In this document: piece by piece, positions 21,403 through 33,373 of the stretch
Position numbering within the stretch: the stretch's first letter is position 1
How the letters are laid out: the number at the start of each line of letters is the position of its first letter
Assembly: GCA_030374765.1 (NCBI GenBank)
Contig: JARGXX010000138.1
Location: forward strand, 682,001-746,000
Direction: 5' to 3'
Length of the DNA stretch: 64,000 bases
Source: Agarophyton chilense
Taxonomy: Eukaryota > Rhodophyta > Florideophyceae > Gracilariales > Gracilariaceae
The notes under the pieces: generated by a model
What the model was told of the DNA's origin: nothing
Seen by the model: only the letters and a program-made list of their open reading frames with translations
Database searches by the model: none
Program-made: the position numbers and the translations under genes

Positions 21403-23311
21403 TTAGATTTCCGGTTGCACCGGCTTATTCGCCTCAAAGGCGCCTCTTCCTACCGGGGTTCCGGCTTGTAACACTTCAACATTCTGAGCAACCGGCTTGT
21501 CCGTCCGGCGCATCGGTGTCTGAGAAAACAATCTTTTGGCTATCCAATACATGCCAGCCGGTACGCGGCTCCTTTCCTCTTCTGAGAGTGCTTCATAATT
21601 CGTCATGATACGACTCAGATCCTTTGCCAGAAGAGTGCATTCTGCACTCAAATGGTGTTTTCCATAAGATGAATAGCATATCAGACCGTCACGGCGGTTG
21701 GTCAACACAGGTTGTGAACGGTATGCCGTGTGAGTATCCACCCATCCGGGTTTCCCGTTCTTAAAACCTCCTTGTGAATGCACCGTGTAGGGACGGTACA
21801 TAGGGCGACGGCCCTCCATAGCCATTAGGGCTTCCTCGTCCTGAGACTCCGAGTGTGGGAGATCCACTGTAGGTACAAAAGAGTCCGTATATTCCATTAA
21901 ATGGACCGCCTCCTCATGCGAGTCACTCCCTTTGGATGCCAACGACAAATCTCGAGAGTCAACTGGAGATTCCAGATGTAGCAGTTTGCTGCGCTGATTA
22001 ACTGTGGCAGAGATCTTCTCCTTACCCATTGAGGTTCCAAAAGCCACTGAATGACGGGGGCTACCACGCGCTCTGGCTGTGTCTCCTTCAGCTTTCGCAA
22101 AACTGAACTAACTCCGAAAAAAAGACTCTTCCATGCTTCTCTAAATATCGAGCTACCAACTACTTAATGCTTGGGTCCAGCCCGTCGATGTACAAGGTAT
22201 TCTTGTCCTCCATCGAGTGGAAGTTCCCACAGCGGACTGAAGCTTTGTTAAGCCTTGAGAAGTACTCAGCTTCGACCTCTTCAGGCTTTTGGGTCAAATC
22301 CCTTAGGTCCAGAATCGCCTGACGTATCGCGTTTGAAGTCGCGTAACTGCGCAGCAAATACTGCACCGCCTCTGGCCATGAGGTAACGCCGCCTTCATCG
22401 GCTGTCAATGATCTGCATACGGAACGATATTGCTCTAAAGCAAAACCCTTCAGAAAGTGTGGTAAAGACACAAATTCCTGTGGTTCACTCATCTCTAGAG
22501 TGTCTGCTTCGGCAACGTATCGAGTGAGAAACTAGATAACGAGAATGAGGGTTTTCCCATCAAATGTTGAATCAATAAGGCCGATCTTCAATCGTTTGAT
22601 GTGATCCTTCACCTTCATGGTTTCGCGTCCTGAGCGCTTCTTGCTCTTCACCTTCAGACGGTAGTACCTGTAATTCAGGACCTTCCGATAAAGCGGATTC
22701 GTGCACGGGAGCACTTTCAATCCTCTGTAAGGTGAGCCTTTTTTTCTCACTAACCACGAAGACGTGTTCGTCTTCCGAGATCGGGACCTTCGATGACCAT
22801 CATCACTGTCGTCGTCAGCTGACGTATCTGAATCATCAGAATCATCAGTACTGGAACTGAAACCCTCCGTACTTGACGATTCATCACTCGAATCACGTGC
22901 GGACTTCCGCTTCTTACGTCGTGTCTTCTACTTCTTCGAACGAGCTTCCTCCAAAGAAGCTCCTTCCTCTTCCAGCACGACTGGTTTAGCAGCAGTCTGC
23001 GTATGAACTGCCGCCCCCAGGCGTTCTAAACGAGGGTTAACTCGAGTGAGGATTTCCTCTACATCCACGGTTAAGCCGGGTAGCGCATCGGGCGTATTCC
23101 CGTACCTCTCCAGTAGATGGTTCAAATCCTCACGTAGTGTTTTCACTGATGCAGAGACCTGCTTCCCATCGTCTTGACGAAAGATTGCTTGATGCACACT
23201 GCATAATTGTTTGACATCAGCGATAAGAGCAGCGACCTGCGATTCCAACGAAACCATGCGCACACGCGAAGCGCTTGACTCAGACTTGAGACAACACACT
23301 TCCCTGTGCAA
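21403..23311 (-). pseudogene. Chromovirus-1 gag (multiple stops)
   Basis: Segments at 23311-22928, 22750-22532 and 22492-22160 share one frame and match chromovirus-2 gag (NYRYYRLKVKSKKRS against SYRYYRLEDSS; GGVTSWPEAVQYLLRSYATS against GGVTCWPEAVQYILRSYATN; RLNKASVRCGN against RLNKAFHRCGN). After a shift near 22100 the C-terminal part (22047-21403) has a zinc-knuckle relic, CYSSYGKHHLSAEC, in which the second Cys of CX2CX4HX4C is Ser. Gag forms the particle and packages RNA. Stops at 22928 and 22532 and the frameshift leave it non-functional. Confidence 0.8.
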
Positions 23312-23482
23312 ATCATCCTCTTCTTGAGGTCCTAAGACCTCAGGGTTAACTAGACTTCTATGGTGGGTGCGACAGCCGCTGCCACAGGTGCCGGTACATC
23401 CGAGAGATCTCGTTTATCATTCACCGAGCGTGAGCGCGACATTGCTTGACGATACAGCCGCTGTCCAGCTTCAACAGATGAG

Positions 23483-23925
23483 GCCATGCACACAAAGTCC
23501 TCCGCCAATGTCACCTGGACCTTGAAAGTTATTTCACAGACATCCCCGAGGCCAAGGACATCTTCTCTATCTCCAGCGAACCACGCCCCAAGAGATCCTA
23601 CCACCGATGTCTCCTCACTCGCCCCCTCCTCCACGAACCCTTTCACAACTCTCTCTCCCGCACCCCCCATCACACCTCCTACACCCGAAAGCTGCACGTC
23701 TCTCTCCCTCATGACTCTGAACAGGTGCATCTCTCCCAAAAACCAAGAGTCGCCCGCACCAAGAAAGAGGAAGCACTCATATGCCTCCAAGAAGTATCAC
23801 TTGCGAAATACAGCTCCATTTTCGAATCCTACCACCTCCACACCATCTCCCAAGAGCCTACCCACTACAGTATCTTCGCATTTGAACCCCTCCACAACTT
23901 TCACCTCGGAATCTCCAAGCACATC
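23483..23925 (+). pseudogene. CACTA/Plavaka-like transposase, part 1
   Basis: A stop-free plus-strand frame reads through 23483-23925 and includes VARTKKEEALICLQEVSLAK and FAFEPLHNFHLGISKHI. The EPLHNFHLGI box is the family's (D/E)P(M/L)HNxxLGv motif around a catalytic acidic residue in CACTA/Plavaka-like DDE transposases. The frame ends exactly where the LTR of copia-2 begins and continues on the other side at 28700. The left side abuts the gag end of chromovirus-1, so the N-terminus is lost. Confidence 0.6.
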
Positions 23926-24029
23926 TGGGACAAAGAAGCTCCACTTCGACTTTACTGAAACGAGAGCGGAGGCTAGCCTAGCTTGTAAGCGTGCTAGGCG
24001 TACGTGTCTTACGTTTGTGCTGCCTGACA
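23926..24029 (-). repeat. 3' LTR of copia-2 (104 bp)
   Basis: A 104-bp block with TG...CA ends (plus strand TGGGACAAAGAAGCT...GCCTGACA) that matches 28598-28699 in direct orientation, roughly three quarters identical by eye. It is unusually short for an LTR but sits exactly at the two points where the host transposase frame is interrupted. No exact target duplication is visible (ACATC against CAATC). Confidence 0.65.
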
Positions 24030-24099
24030 GAAGCTTTCATCATCGTGGGTAGGTTTTGGAGCCTGACATTCTGCTGCAAGCTGATGAAAGGGGCTGGTT

Positions 24100-27000
24100 G
24101 GTGGGGAATTGACGTTCAGCAACGATCGTAGGGTGAGAAAAGGTTGTTTCTTGAGTTTCTTGGTTAAGAGATCGGCAAGCATGCGTGTGTTTGGTATGTG
24201 GTTGATAGAAATGCGGTTGTTGTGGATGAGGTCTTGGAGGTGATGGTGACGGAGATTGATGTACTTACGGCGCTTGGTTGGGGCGATTTGTTCAGCTACT
24301 CAGTTAGCAGCAATACTGTCCACGTAAAGGCGAGTTGCCTTAGTGTTAGAGAAGCCAATATCAGAGAGTAAACGCCTTAGCCAAAGTGTTTGTTCCCCAG
24401 GGGCGGGCGCGGCCAAGTATTCTGCTTCACACGTTGATAGAGCGACAGGTTTTCTTTGGCTGATTGCCACATTATAGGGCTGTTAGAAGAAATGTAAACG
24501 ATTTAACTATAGGATTTGCGGTTGCCTGTATTGGCGAAGCCTGCGTCGGACTAGGATGATATTTGTTCGAAACGAGAAATTTTGTATAGATTTCCGTGAA
24601 GGGACATGCCCCGGAGATATTTATGCAGATAGCGCAGCTGTTCTCAAATTCGTTTCGGTGGGAATGTGCATGTTAAGGGCAATACGACTAAATGATTGGG
24701 ATAGGTCCGGCAGGGTAGAGTCCGCAATGTAGCACAGTTCGCCAACAGTTTGCTTGAATGTGGTTTTCTTGTCGGGGGAAATGAGAGCAGATGATTTGGA
24801 CATGCATATTGATTTAGTGCTGTTGACGTACGGTGTCGGTTTGGGATTGAAGTGATGGAGATTGAGTTTCTCAAGAGTGTTCCGAATGGTGTGGGGTTGC
24901 GATATTGGAATAGACCCGTCTGTGAAGCGGTTTAAAAACCAACTCATAAACAGTTTTGGTGCTCTGAGACGACGGATTTTGTATCTTGTTGTCAGAGTGT
25001 GAAACAGGATATCGATTGGTGCTGTAGTGGGTGCTGCAACGAAAAAGTCATCTATTGTTATTGAAATGATCATAAGGTCGTCCTTGGTGTGGCAAATGAA
25101 AAGGCAGGGGTCACTTGAGGTTTGTTCGTAGTTTTGATATTTGAAAAAAGTGGTGAATCCATAGAATTATATGTGAGAAGCGGGAGGGTTTCCTTATAGA
25201 TTACCAATGAGCTTTCCTGCGCTGCAGGTGTGTTGGGACCTGCCATCAAAACGAGGTAATTGTCGTACGTAAACTAATGACGTTTGAGTGTATTTCTCAT
25301 GAAAAAAAGCGGAAGAAATGTCGAATGGTTCTAGCTTCAAGTTTAATGCCGCTGCCAAGCACATGATGATGTGTATGGGGGGTCGTTCTGCTGTGTATGT
25401 AGTGATTTTATCGGGGTTGAAATGAATCTGTGCTTTCATTTTCTCTCCTCTTACTGTGAATTTTGCACGGTATTGTTCAATTTCTCCGTCATATGAACAT
25501 TTATAGATATTTAATTTAAGAGGAATAGTTTTGAGTGGGTCTGGTAGTTGAAAATTTGGGAACCATTGTATTTTTTTGGTGTTGTCGAGAGTGTCAAGTT
25601 CGGCGTTGGGATATCGGTGGGCGATAGTGAGGGGTGATGGAGCGGGGGGGGTAGCGGAGGTGATAGTGCTAGTGATCGAGGTAGTGACTTGAAACGCTTG
25701 CGTATTGTAGAAGAGAGGGTAGAGGTTGTGGTAGTGAAGCCTGAAGTCAATAGATTGTAGGTGGTGATATTGGTTGGTTGTGATGTTGAGAACAAGGATA
25801 TGGGTTAGGGATATATTTTGCATGAAGCGTGCTGGGTGGGATTGTGATTCTCGCTTCTTTTTGTGCGCGTGGTAGTTTGGTATGTTGCCAAGCTGGCCGA
25901 ATGCGAAAAGCTTCAGGGGATTGGGCGGATGGCTGTGCCATTGTTCTTATGGTGTCTTGTCTGTTGTATCTTGGGTGGTTAGGTTGTATTTGAATATTAC
26001 ATCTTTTGTGGCGTGCTTCCAAAACGATTCGTCCAGATTAGAGTGGTATAGAGCGGCGCGGGTGGCTGTGGCGATGGTGCGGTTTATGCGTTTAGTGAGT
26101 GAGTTTTCTTGAGGCTGATCTGGTGTGTTGGAGCGGTATTGTATTCCATGGAGTTTGTATAGTGCATTCACCTGATTTCTTTGAAACTCTTTCGCATTGT
26201 CCGTGCGATATATGATGGGGGGGGGGGGGGGGGCGTCCATGGTCTGAGGTGATGAAAAGTATTCCGAGATGTGCCGTCCGCTGGACTACTTTGCGATCTA
26301 AGATGAAGAACGCAATGAGATATCGTCTTGCGGCATCTAAATATATGACAAAATAGATGTTTCCGTGTCGGGAGGGGGGTTTGAATGGGCTGCATGTATC
26401 GCTGCTGATGTATGCAACTATGCTGTAGTTGTGTGTTGTGCGGCTGTGTTGGTGTGGTGTTTGCTTGTCGGGGGGGAATGAACAGCATGTAATTGGAGGT
26501 GGGGGTCGGCGAAGGGATTTGGGGACTATAAATAGCTTGTCATTCAGCGCTATGTGTTGGAGTTTGTTGAGGTTGGTATGATTGAGAACAAAGTGCCAGT
26601 GGAAGAATAATTGAGTGGTGCGGTCAGCGGGGCATTTGTTGTCGGGGGAGGGGGTTAGGTTGAGCCGTGGTGGGCGCGCTGTTCGCCGATTGGATTTTTC
26701 TGGAAAGGCCGGTGTTTGTTTGTAGAGAAAGGGTTTGGGCTTTTGAAAGTACGAGGCTGGGAAAGACGTGGTCTTGGAGAAGTGGGTGCTTTATGTGTCA
26801 TGTTTTTCTTTCTGGTGCGGTGTGCGGTATTAGTTGTACGGCTGCTGAGGGCTCCTGGGGCGTCAGGTGGTGACGTGGATTGGAAAATGTACCCATTTAT
26901 TTTCCATGGGGCTGTAGGAAAGATGAGGGGTCTGTGTGGGTAGTGCAGATTGAGGACATGGCCTCGAGATAGGGTGAACATGACGGCGCCGAATTGATTG

Positions 27001-27250
27001 GCAGTGTCGTGGACCGAGAGTAGGTTGGAGTGAAGGTATTTCGTTGCCACGCATGGGATTGTGGAAGGAGGGTGTTTAGGGTGTATTGGGTTCTGTATTC
27101 TTCCGGCATGGGTATGGGAAATGGTGTGGTTAGCTGCGGTGAGCGTTTGGAGATGGTAGGTGCGCTGTTGGGACTTTCGAGGGGTGTCGATAATGGTTGG
27201 GATGTGCTGCCAAATCTAACATGAACATACCTGCCACGTTGTTGTTGTCA
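24100..27250 (-). pseudogene. Copia-2 pol: integrase, reverse transcriptase, RNase H
   Basis: Pieces in order on the minus strand: integrase core near 26240-25950 (YRTDNAKEFQ, then PQENSLTKRINRTIATATRA and ESFWKHATKDVIFKYNL), RT fingers and palm near 25480-25200 (YRAKFTVRGEKMKAQ, PFDISSAFFHEKYTQT), the catalytic box at about 25065 (ISITIDDFFVAAP, IDD in place of VDD), RT end (FKQTVGELCYIADSTLPDLS), and an RNase H relic (SDAGFANTGNRKSYS) near 24540. The pieces are in several frames with many stops. A 17-base G run at 26217-26233 lies inside the integrase region and may cause one shift. Order IN-RT-RNase H is the Ty1/copia arrangement. Confidence 0.8.
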
Positions 27251-27288
27251 TCCGGTTTCTGATGGTTTTCGTTCTGTTCATGCGGCAA

Positions 27289-28240
27289 TTAAGCAGGATA
27301 TGTTGCATATGCACACTGAGGGAAGACTTCAAGGGGCTGTAAAGCGTGATGCTGTGCTGGCTGTTCAAAAGTGGCCATAACTTGATTGACTTGCGGAGCG
27401 AGTGGCTCGGGTTTGTCTCTCGGCTCGGACCGTGTAAATTTCGGATGGCAAGTATCCCAACATTGGGCGTGGGTGTGGTTTAAGGGGACGCGCATAAACT
27501 GTTGGTGGAATGAGCATGTTCGAACGAAGAGCTGTGGGGCCGGTTGTGAGCGGTAGGGTGCAAGGGCTGGAGGTGTAGCACGTCGGGAAGGAAGTGGTTT
27601 TGGAAACAGCGTTTGTCTAGTAGGTGGTAACGAGGCTAGCGGGTATGCTGTTAGGGGGAACTGTGCAGCAGAGGTGGTCATATAGTATTAGTTGAGGCGA
27701 TTGAAATGGTGTAAGAAGTCCTCGATTGTGGGAGTACTAATGACCAGCACCTGGCGCCCGATGTCCACGGTAGAAAAATTATGACGTAAGCTGTCAATCA
27801 AGAACTCGACGGAGGTTGTCTCATCTTGGATATTTAAGTATTGAGGGGAAATCATGCGAGCGCGTAGGGTATTGCGTTTCTCAAAGTAGTCATCAATGGT
27901 CATAGCTGTGGTGAAGTGGAGGTTTTCTGCTTCAGATTTGAGGAACTTATGGTCGTTCTTTGTATTGGTCTTCAAATGGTACATTACCGCGTGGAGAAGA
28001 CCATTCGAAGTTGAATAATGACCAATATTAAGGAAATTCAGAAGTCTAGAGGGAACGGTAGAAAGGAGGGTGTGACGTGTTTTGTTGAAGCTTTGTAGAG
28101 CTGCTGGGTGTGTCGGTTCAGGGGCTTTCGTTACAAGGTGAACAGAGGCGTCGATTGTGGTTGAGTTAGATCCGAGAACCAATTTTCCAGAAAATAGGGT
28201 TGTGAATGTTCAGCTTGGGAACACTGAGTTTGGTGTCCAT
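27289..28240 (-). pseudogene. Copia-2 gag
   Basis: The ATG at 28240 starts a gag-like product (MDTKLSVPKLNIHNPIFWKI), followed after a frame change by VTKAPEPTHPAALQSFNKTR and LIDSLRHNFSTVDIGRQVLV, which has the helical pattern of copia gag (UBN2-like), up to a stop at 27688. The frame 27681-27289 is Pro-rich and contains CSFHQQF with later Cys/His residues, perhaps a decayed zinc knuckle. The call rests on position in front of the copia pol and on this weak pattern. Confidence 0.6.
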
Positions 28241-28580
28241 AGCTGTTGGAAATTGGGTTGTGTCACAAAGCGTATGAGTATCATGATCGTTTTCGGAGGC
28301 GTTGAACACAAAATCTCGCAGGTATTGGCGCTCTTCAGTTCGTACTTGGCGAAGCTGACAAGGCTCGTTGCGAAGAGTTTGAGACACCGTGACGAAAGTG
28401 GAGGTTCGAGCTTTTCGGGTTACTGGAATTGAGGAAAAGCGAGTGATGAAGGTAGATTCTTGTAGAATAAAGAGGTGTGTTTTGCGGCAAGAGTGGGGTT
28501 CAAGAGCGTGAAGGAAAATGTTCTGACAAGATGAAGAAGAAAGGAGATAGAGATGTGCGTAGGAGAGTTGCGAGCGTAGC

Positions 28581-28597
28581 GTGGGTCTCATAACCTG
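28581..28597 (-). other. Primer binding site of copia-2 (tRNA-Met anticodon-arm type)
   Basis: Directly inside the right LTR the plus strand reads GTGGGTCTCATAACCTG, which looks like the anticodon arm of a methionine tRNA (loop CTCATAA). The element strand is its complement. Copia of Drosophila primes from a tRNA-Met fragment cut in the anticodon arm; the same mode is visible in copia-3. The match was judged by eye against remembered tRNA-Met features, so it is tentative. Confidence 0.4.
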
Positions 28598-28699
28598 TGA
28601 AGAAAGAGCTCCCTCTCGACTTTTCTGAAGCAACGGCGGAAGCTGGGGGAGCTTATTTTTGTGCTATGCGTACCTGTCTTGCGTGTGTGCAGCATGACA
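28598..28699 (-). repeat. 5' LTR of copia-2 (102 bp)
   Basis: Direct repeat of 23926-24029 with TG...CA ends (plus strand TGAAGAAAGAGCTCC...GCATGACA). It is bordered on the left by the candidate primer site and on the right by the resumed transposase frame. Confidence 0.65.
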
Positions 28700-30237
28700 C
28701 AATCAAACTCAAGTCCATCGAAAGGCTCAAGTCATAATCTCTCTTTACCACTATCGGCCCCTCCAACACCTTTCGCTCCTTCATGTCCGTCCGCACCTCC
28801 ATACTCATCCACTCAAACTACCTTTTAGCTGCGATCGAAGCTCACTTCCCCGCCAAAAGCCTCAGCATCAACTTCTCCACCTCCGATAGCGCTGGTACCC
28901 TCAACGGATTCTTCACTCCAGAAGACGTACGCGGCATGCTGGAAGGCCAAGACTACCGCGCTCTCAACATGGTCTTCCCCTTCATCGGCGCTTTCTTCGA
29001 TAGGTGCTGTAACAAAGTATAAACCGCTCCGATCACTACCGTCTTCACCAAATACAACGACCTCCTCCTCATATCCATGCGCTACAACACCGTCCCAGAA
29101 TTGGCAAAAGATACATTCTCAACACTAGAGGACCACATTTGATCCTTCAAACTCGCGACAGTTACCACTCTCGGCCCTCACCACACCGCCTACCTCGGAA
29201 CTCTCAAGTTCCACCTCCTCAATCTCATTTTCGAAGACATTCAAAGATACGGCGGCCTCCACATCAACGATGCTGGCATCTTCGAACACGCCCACATCCT
29301 CTTCAAAGCTCATGACCACTGCACCTCCAAGTGACGATCCCTCGCCTATACCGAAACCATCCACATTATCGGCCGGTCGCACGCAATCCAGCACTGGAAC
29401 CCCATCCCCTCTCACACCGCGTCACTCCGTCTTTGTCCGTGATGGCAGAAGCATAACACTCTCAGACCTCATCACCGCACACAGGCTCCTCTGCCTCAAC
29501 CCCCTTTCCAATCCATGCTCTCTCAAAAACCTCTTCTCCCCAGACACCGTTTCCACCCTCTCACAAATAGGAACCACTGCACTCCCCTCCCTCATCACCC
29601 TCTCCCTCGAAACATTTTCTCTACACAAACTCCACCCCGACATCCGTTTCTTTTATCTCACCGTAGTCAATTCCGCGTACATTGTGAGAGGATACATCCC
29701 CATGTTGCAGGATTACAGCCCGACATAAAACGAAATCGCACTCAAGGATCCCCCATCCCAGTCATTCAACGCATCTTCGCCGCTCCCTCCTTCGGTCCTT
29801 CCAAGTCTCCAAAGTTCTCACACATCATCGTCGCCGGCAAAACCTTCTCCACCTCTTCCAACACAATCTGGGTGTGCAAACGCAACTCCGTCATTCGACT
29901 CTCCGCAACAAAGACCCCCAACACCTCCACCGAACTGGCATTCGTTCAGTTCTTGGAGGTAGTCCCCACTAAGGACAACATTAACGAAACCCTCAACTGC
30001 ATCTCTCTTCACTGGGCCACGGACGATGAACACAACCACACAGTGCACCCTGTATACATCTCTTCATTCTCAACCTCTGAAACCGTCTCCCCTTGGTTTG
30101 GTCCCATTTTTTTCCCTCCATTCTCGGCTCCGTCCATTTTCTCCGTGAGAACTACCCCACTTGCCCTTTCGCATCAAGCCTCGACTGGCGCTTCCGTCGC
30201 TTCTATCCCAACTGTTTTTATCGTGATCCAGGTGTAA
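28700..30237 (+). pseudogene. CACTA/Plavaka-like transposase, part 2
   Basis: Continuation of the gene at 23483. The readable order is GTLNGFFTPEDVRGMLEGQD and FPFIGAFFD (about 28890-29000), KFHLLNLIFEDIQRYGGLHI with FEHAHILFKAHDHCTSK (about 29210-29335), and, after frameshifts, the C-terminal part FVQFLEVVPTKDNINETL with ISLHWATDDE (about 29935-30030), ending at 30237. These match the layout of CACTA/Plavaka-like DDE transposases, with an H..L.H....E..H..K..TSK block behind the core. Stops at 29020 (TAA), 29140 and 29332 and a frameshift near 29725 show decay. With part 1 the gene would exceed 650 codons. Confidence 0.6.
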
Positions 30238-30624
30238 ACCCATGCATTTAAACGTCGCCTGAGTTCCCGTCTCCTAATACTCCTTGTGTTGCACCGACCT
30301 TCCTCACTTCTTCTCCCACTGGCTTCTCCACTTCGATCCCATACACTCTCTGTACACTATTAAAATAAGACTCTTCCTGCTTGCAGGCTCCAACGTAGCA
30401 ATCCAGTACAGTACGGAGACGTTTCGTCAATTTGTCCACAAAAAAACTCTTCCACTACAATTTAGATCTTCCCAGATGAAGGCATTTTAATTCCCACCGT
30501 AGCAATCCTCTCCTAATTTCCTGCCACCCTCCTCTCATCCCTCGCAAGAAACCCAGAGAGCTCAAACTACCCGCCATTCCTCTTCCTCACTACGTCCGAG
30601 GCCACCCCCGAAATCCCCTCCAAT
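30238..30624. other. Convergent 3' region between the two transposon genes
   Basis: C/T-rich sequence between the transposase stop and the end of the minus-strand frames. A TACACTATTAAAATAAGA stretch near 30352-30369 could serve as a poly(A) region. No gene is seen. Confidence 0.3.
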
Positions 30625-32949
30625 TCAAGCGCTGAAATCCCTACCGTATAATGTAGAAAACAATCTTTTTCTCCGGCTCCTACGTCCAAACTCCCTGTTC
30701 ATTGCCGTCAGAACGCAAGCAATCCAGGCATCCAGTCTTGCAAGAAGCATCACCGTCCCATCCACATACTGAATCTCCCCATCCTTTCCCATCCTAGCAT
30801 CGTACCGCATAAAATCCTCCAACACTTCCACCGCAACTCCATTCCTAAAGTACAAATCTCCCTTACCAAATTTTTTGAACCTCGTAAGAGCCCTCGACTC
30901 CTAATATATCAGATCTTCAATCCTGCGCATGCGCCATACCGATAGCCTTCCCGTTTCATTCTAATCCCCCATCCAAAACTTATCTTGCGCTTGTTTTTAT
31001 ATGCTTCTTCAATTCTATTCCGAGCTCCGTGTCCTCCTGCAACTTCACCTGCCGCGCAATCAATTCATAACTGAGCAACCCAAACAGTTGGTCACGTGCA
31101 CCCCGCATTAGTACGCCTACCACATCACTCAGCCTCTGTCTGATCCGCTGTCTCAAACAGATATATTCATTCACCTCCCCAACGCACTCTTCCTTCCTCC
31201 CCGCAGTCATTATTGACTTCCACCATTTCTCTTCCGCCTCCATGCTCACAAAATACTTCAGCAACGGATCGCTTCTCCCTTTAAATGAAGGCGTGCATGC
31301 CCTCATCCCTTTCACTACCTGAAACAGAATATTCGATACTATCTCGTTTGACCCTACCACAAAATACTCGCTTCGTTTTGCGCTCTCACTGTCTCACTTC
31401 GATTCATCCAAATACTTGCAACAACCTTAGTCTTGAAGCAGAGCTCCGACATCTCCATCTTCGCATAATGTTGAATCCTAGCATAGACATACCGTGAAAA
31501 CCCATAAAAGCTCTCCTATACTTCAATGTTATACTTACGTCACTTCTCCATCTTCCCCAATCCACGCCCTTTACCTCCCCTTTTCAAAGATTTCAACGCT
31601 TTCCTCAAGCTGTCCACCAACACATTCTCTCCACTTAACTCTCCCTTCAAGCGATTCACTTACTTCTGTGCCAATTTCAAACTCACTATCACACTGAAGT
31701 AATCATCTTTTACATTACTCAACTCCACGTTCAACACATTCACCTTCTGAACCTAGGCACTACGTAGTAGCATACTGACCTCCTCCTCCAAAGCCTCTGA
31801 ACCCTCTTCCTCGTTCTCTGCAACAGATCATCCTCTTGCGCTTTCAATTCTCCCTTAGTCACCCATCGCAGTCCTGGCTGCCATTACCGATATTATTTTC
31901 GTTCTTCTCACACGCATGCCATCTGGGGTTTCCGATCTACTTCTACTGCAAACCCCCTTTTCTCCACCAGACGCACTTACAAAACGCTCTCTCATAAAAC
32001 AGGGCCCTTCTTCTCTTCCATCGGCTACTACGTTCTCGTATTCCACTCCTCTCGTACGCCGTACTTCTCTTCCTCGCCGTGTTTCTCGTCTTCCCGAAGA
32101 TTCTCTTGTGAGCTCCACTTCTACAGAGGTTTTCTCGCGTTACGAATAATTCCTCGCTACTCTAGCTTCGTACTCAACCCTCTCTTCTAATCGGACAGGT
32201 GTCCCACCCTGTTCATCTTCCGTAGTACGTGTAATCCCTGCACGGTCAGCTGCAGGTCTGGTACCGGCTCCAATACCCCTCTCGATATTCCGTTTTACCC
32301 CTGTTTCCTTTCGTATAGTACGGCCAGATGTTGCTATCCTTCGCCTCGAATCTCCTCTTCGTAATTTTTGTGGCTCCTGTCGCCGTGCTGCATCGTTCGC
32401 ATCGCTTCTTAACTGCCCTTCCCGTTCACCCTTACCCTCTCTTATTTTTTAATCCTCAATCTTCTCAATCATTGCATCTGCACATGTCTCAACGAGCATA
32501 CTGTCTTTCTTAACCTGGCCAGTGGCTTTCCTTACCTCTTTTACACCATCACGGCGCATTCTAGAAGTTCTGGCCTTCCGAATACCTCCCCGTTTTCCCC
32601 GCACAGTAACAACGCTCACAACTTTGGGATTACCGTTCTGAATTGCGGGCATCTCCTCAACGCCCGCGTTTCGTCTTCGTGTCGCTTTCTTGTCATTATT
32701 GATGTTCACATTCGAGGAAATCTTCTCACTTACAGTTTCCTCCGAACAACTCCCATCGTCGCGCACCCTTACATCTCTCACACTCTTCATTCTACTTCTC
32801 GGCGGCCCTTCTCTACCACCGCCGGCGCCACCCCTTTTCCTCCCGGCGTCACGGCGCTGGGACTTGCGATCTCTGCGCCCATCTGGTGTACCGGACGCTC
32901 GATCCCTCTTCGACACCATTCCATATTCCCAACGGTTGCCGTGGAATTA
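30625..32949 (-). pseudogene. Degenerate minus-strand frames, possible second transposon gene
   Basis: Pieces on the minus strand read as an Arg/Lys/Gly-rich start (32919-32449), coiled-coil-like stretches (around 31800-31550 and 31360-30980, for example QVKLQEDTELGIELKKHIKT) and an end near 30625 (GVAVEVLEDFMRYDARMGKD). They converge tail to tail with the transposase at 30237. CACTA-type elements often carry a second, DNA-binding protein; that role is only a guess from position. Many stops and shifts prevent a firm reading. Confidence 0.3.
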
Positions 32950-32999
32950 GTTCCGGAGCCGACTACGGTGGACCCTTAAAAAACCACGCCGCTTAGTTT

Positions 33000-33373
33000 T
33001 CGCGAAAAGCAGAAATTTATAAGAATGGAAACCTGGAAATGGTTTCACGCCACTGAAACTGCATCATCCAAACTGCCCGTCCGTCTCGGACGATTGGCGG
33101 TGAAAGATCTCTCCCGCCTATTTAGTCTGACTTGTTCTTCGTCGCCTTCCTTCTTTAGCGCATTGACCTCAAATTCTAATTCGTAATCATGCCCAATGTA
33201 CATTCGCCACAAAACATGTGGGCGCATGGAAAAACGGTTAGAATGGAAAGCGTATCCGAACCTCCGAGACATATCAGATATGATTGGAAATTCTCGATCT
33301 CAGTCTTTCCATGGTCAGTTGAAGCGCTGTTTTGAACACCTTTTTTCAAAGACTTCAAATACGCGTGACGAAA
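33000..33373 (-). other. Short frames with a RING-like half site
   Basis: Minus-strand frames at 33358-33176 and 33272-33045 overlap in different phases. One has LTVFPCAHMFCGECTLGMI, which resembles the middle of a RING finger (C-H-FC-C), and the other YELEFEVNALKKEGDEEQV, which is helical. They may be two halves of one frameshifted fragment. Too little remains for a family call. Copia-3 begins directly to the right. Confidence 0.25.

Larger units (their letters stand above)
13736..23480 (-). mobile_element. Chromovirus-1 (Ty3/gypsy), 5'-truncated
   Basis: A minus-strand Ty3/gypsy element with gag, protease, reverse transcriptase, RNase H, integrase, C-terminal chromodomain, a long non-gag-pol segment carrying an antisense frame, polypurine tract and 3' LTR. 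The 5' LTR is missing: gag-like sequence ends around 23400-23480, where a CACTA/Plavaka-like transposase frame on the other strand begins. Stops and frameshifts occur in every gene. It is the same general lineage as chromovirus-2 but clearly a different family by protein sequence. Confidence 0.85.
23926..28699 (-). mobile_element. Copia-2, degenerate Ty1/copia element nested in a transposase gene
   Basis: A 4.8-kb minus-strand element with short LTRs, a tRNA-Met-like primer site at the right end, gag, integrase, reverse transcriptase and RNase H relics. Its sense (minus) strand is strongly enriched in A and C, so the plus strand is G/T-rich here while the flanking transposase gene is C-rich on the plus strand. 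The composition flips exactly at the LTRs. Diverged LTRs and many stops point to an old insertion. Confidence 0.8.
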
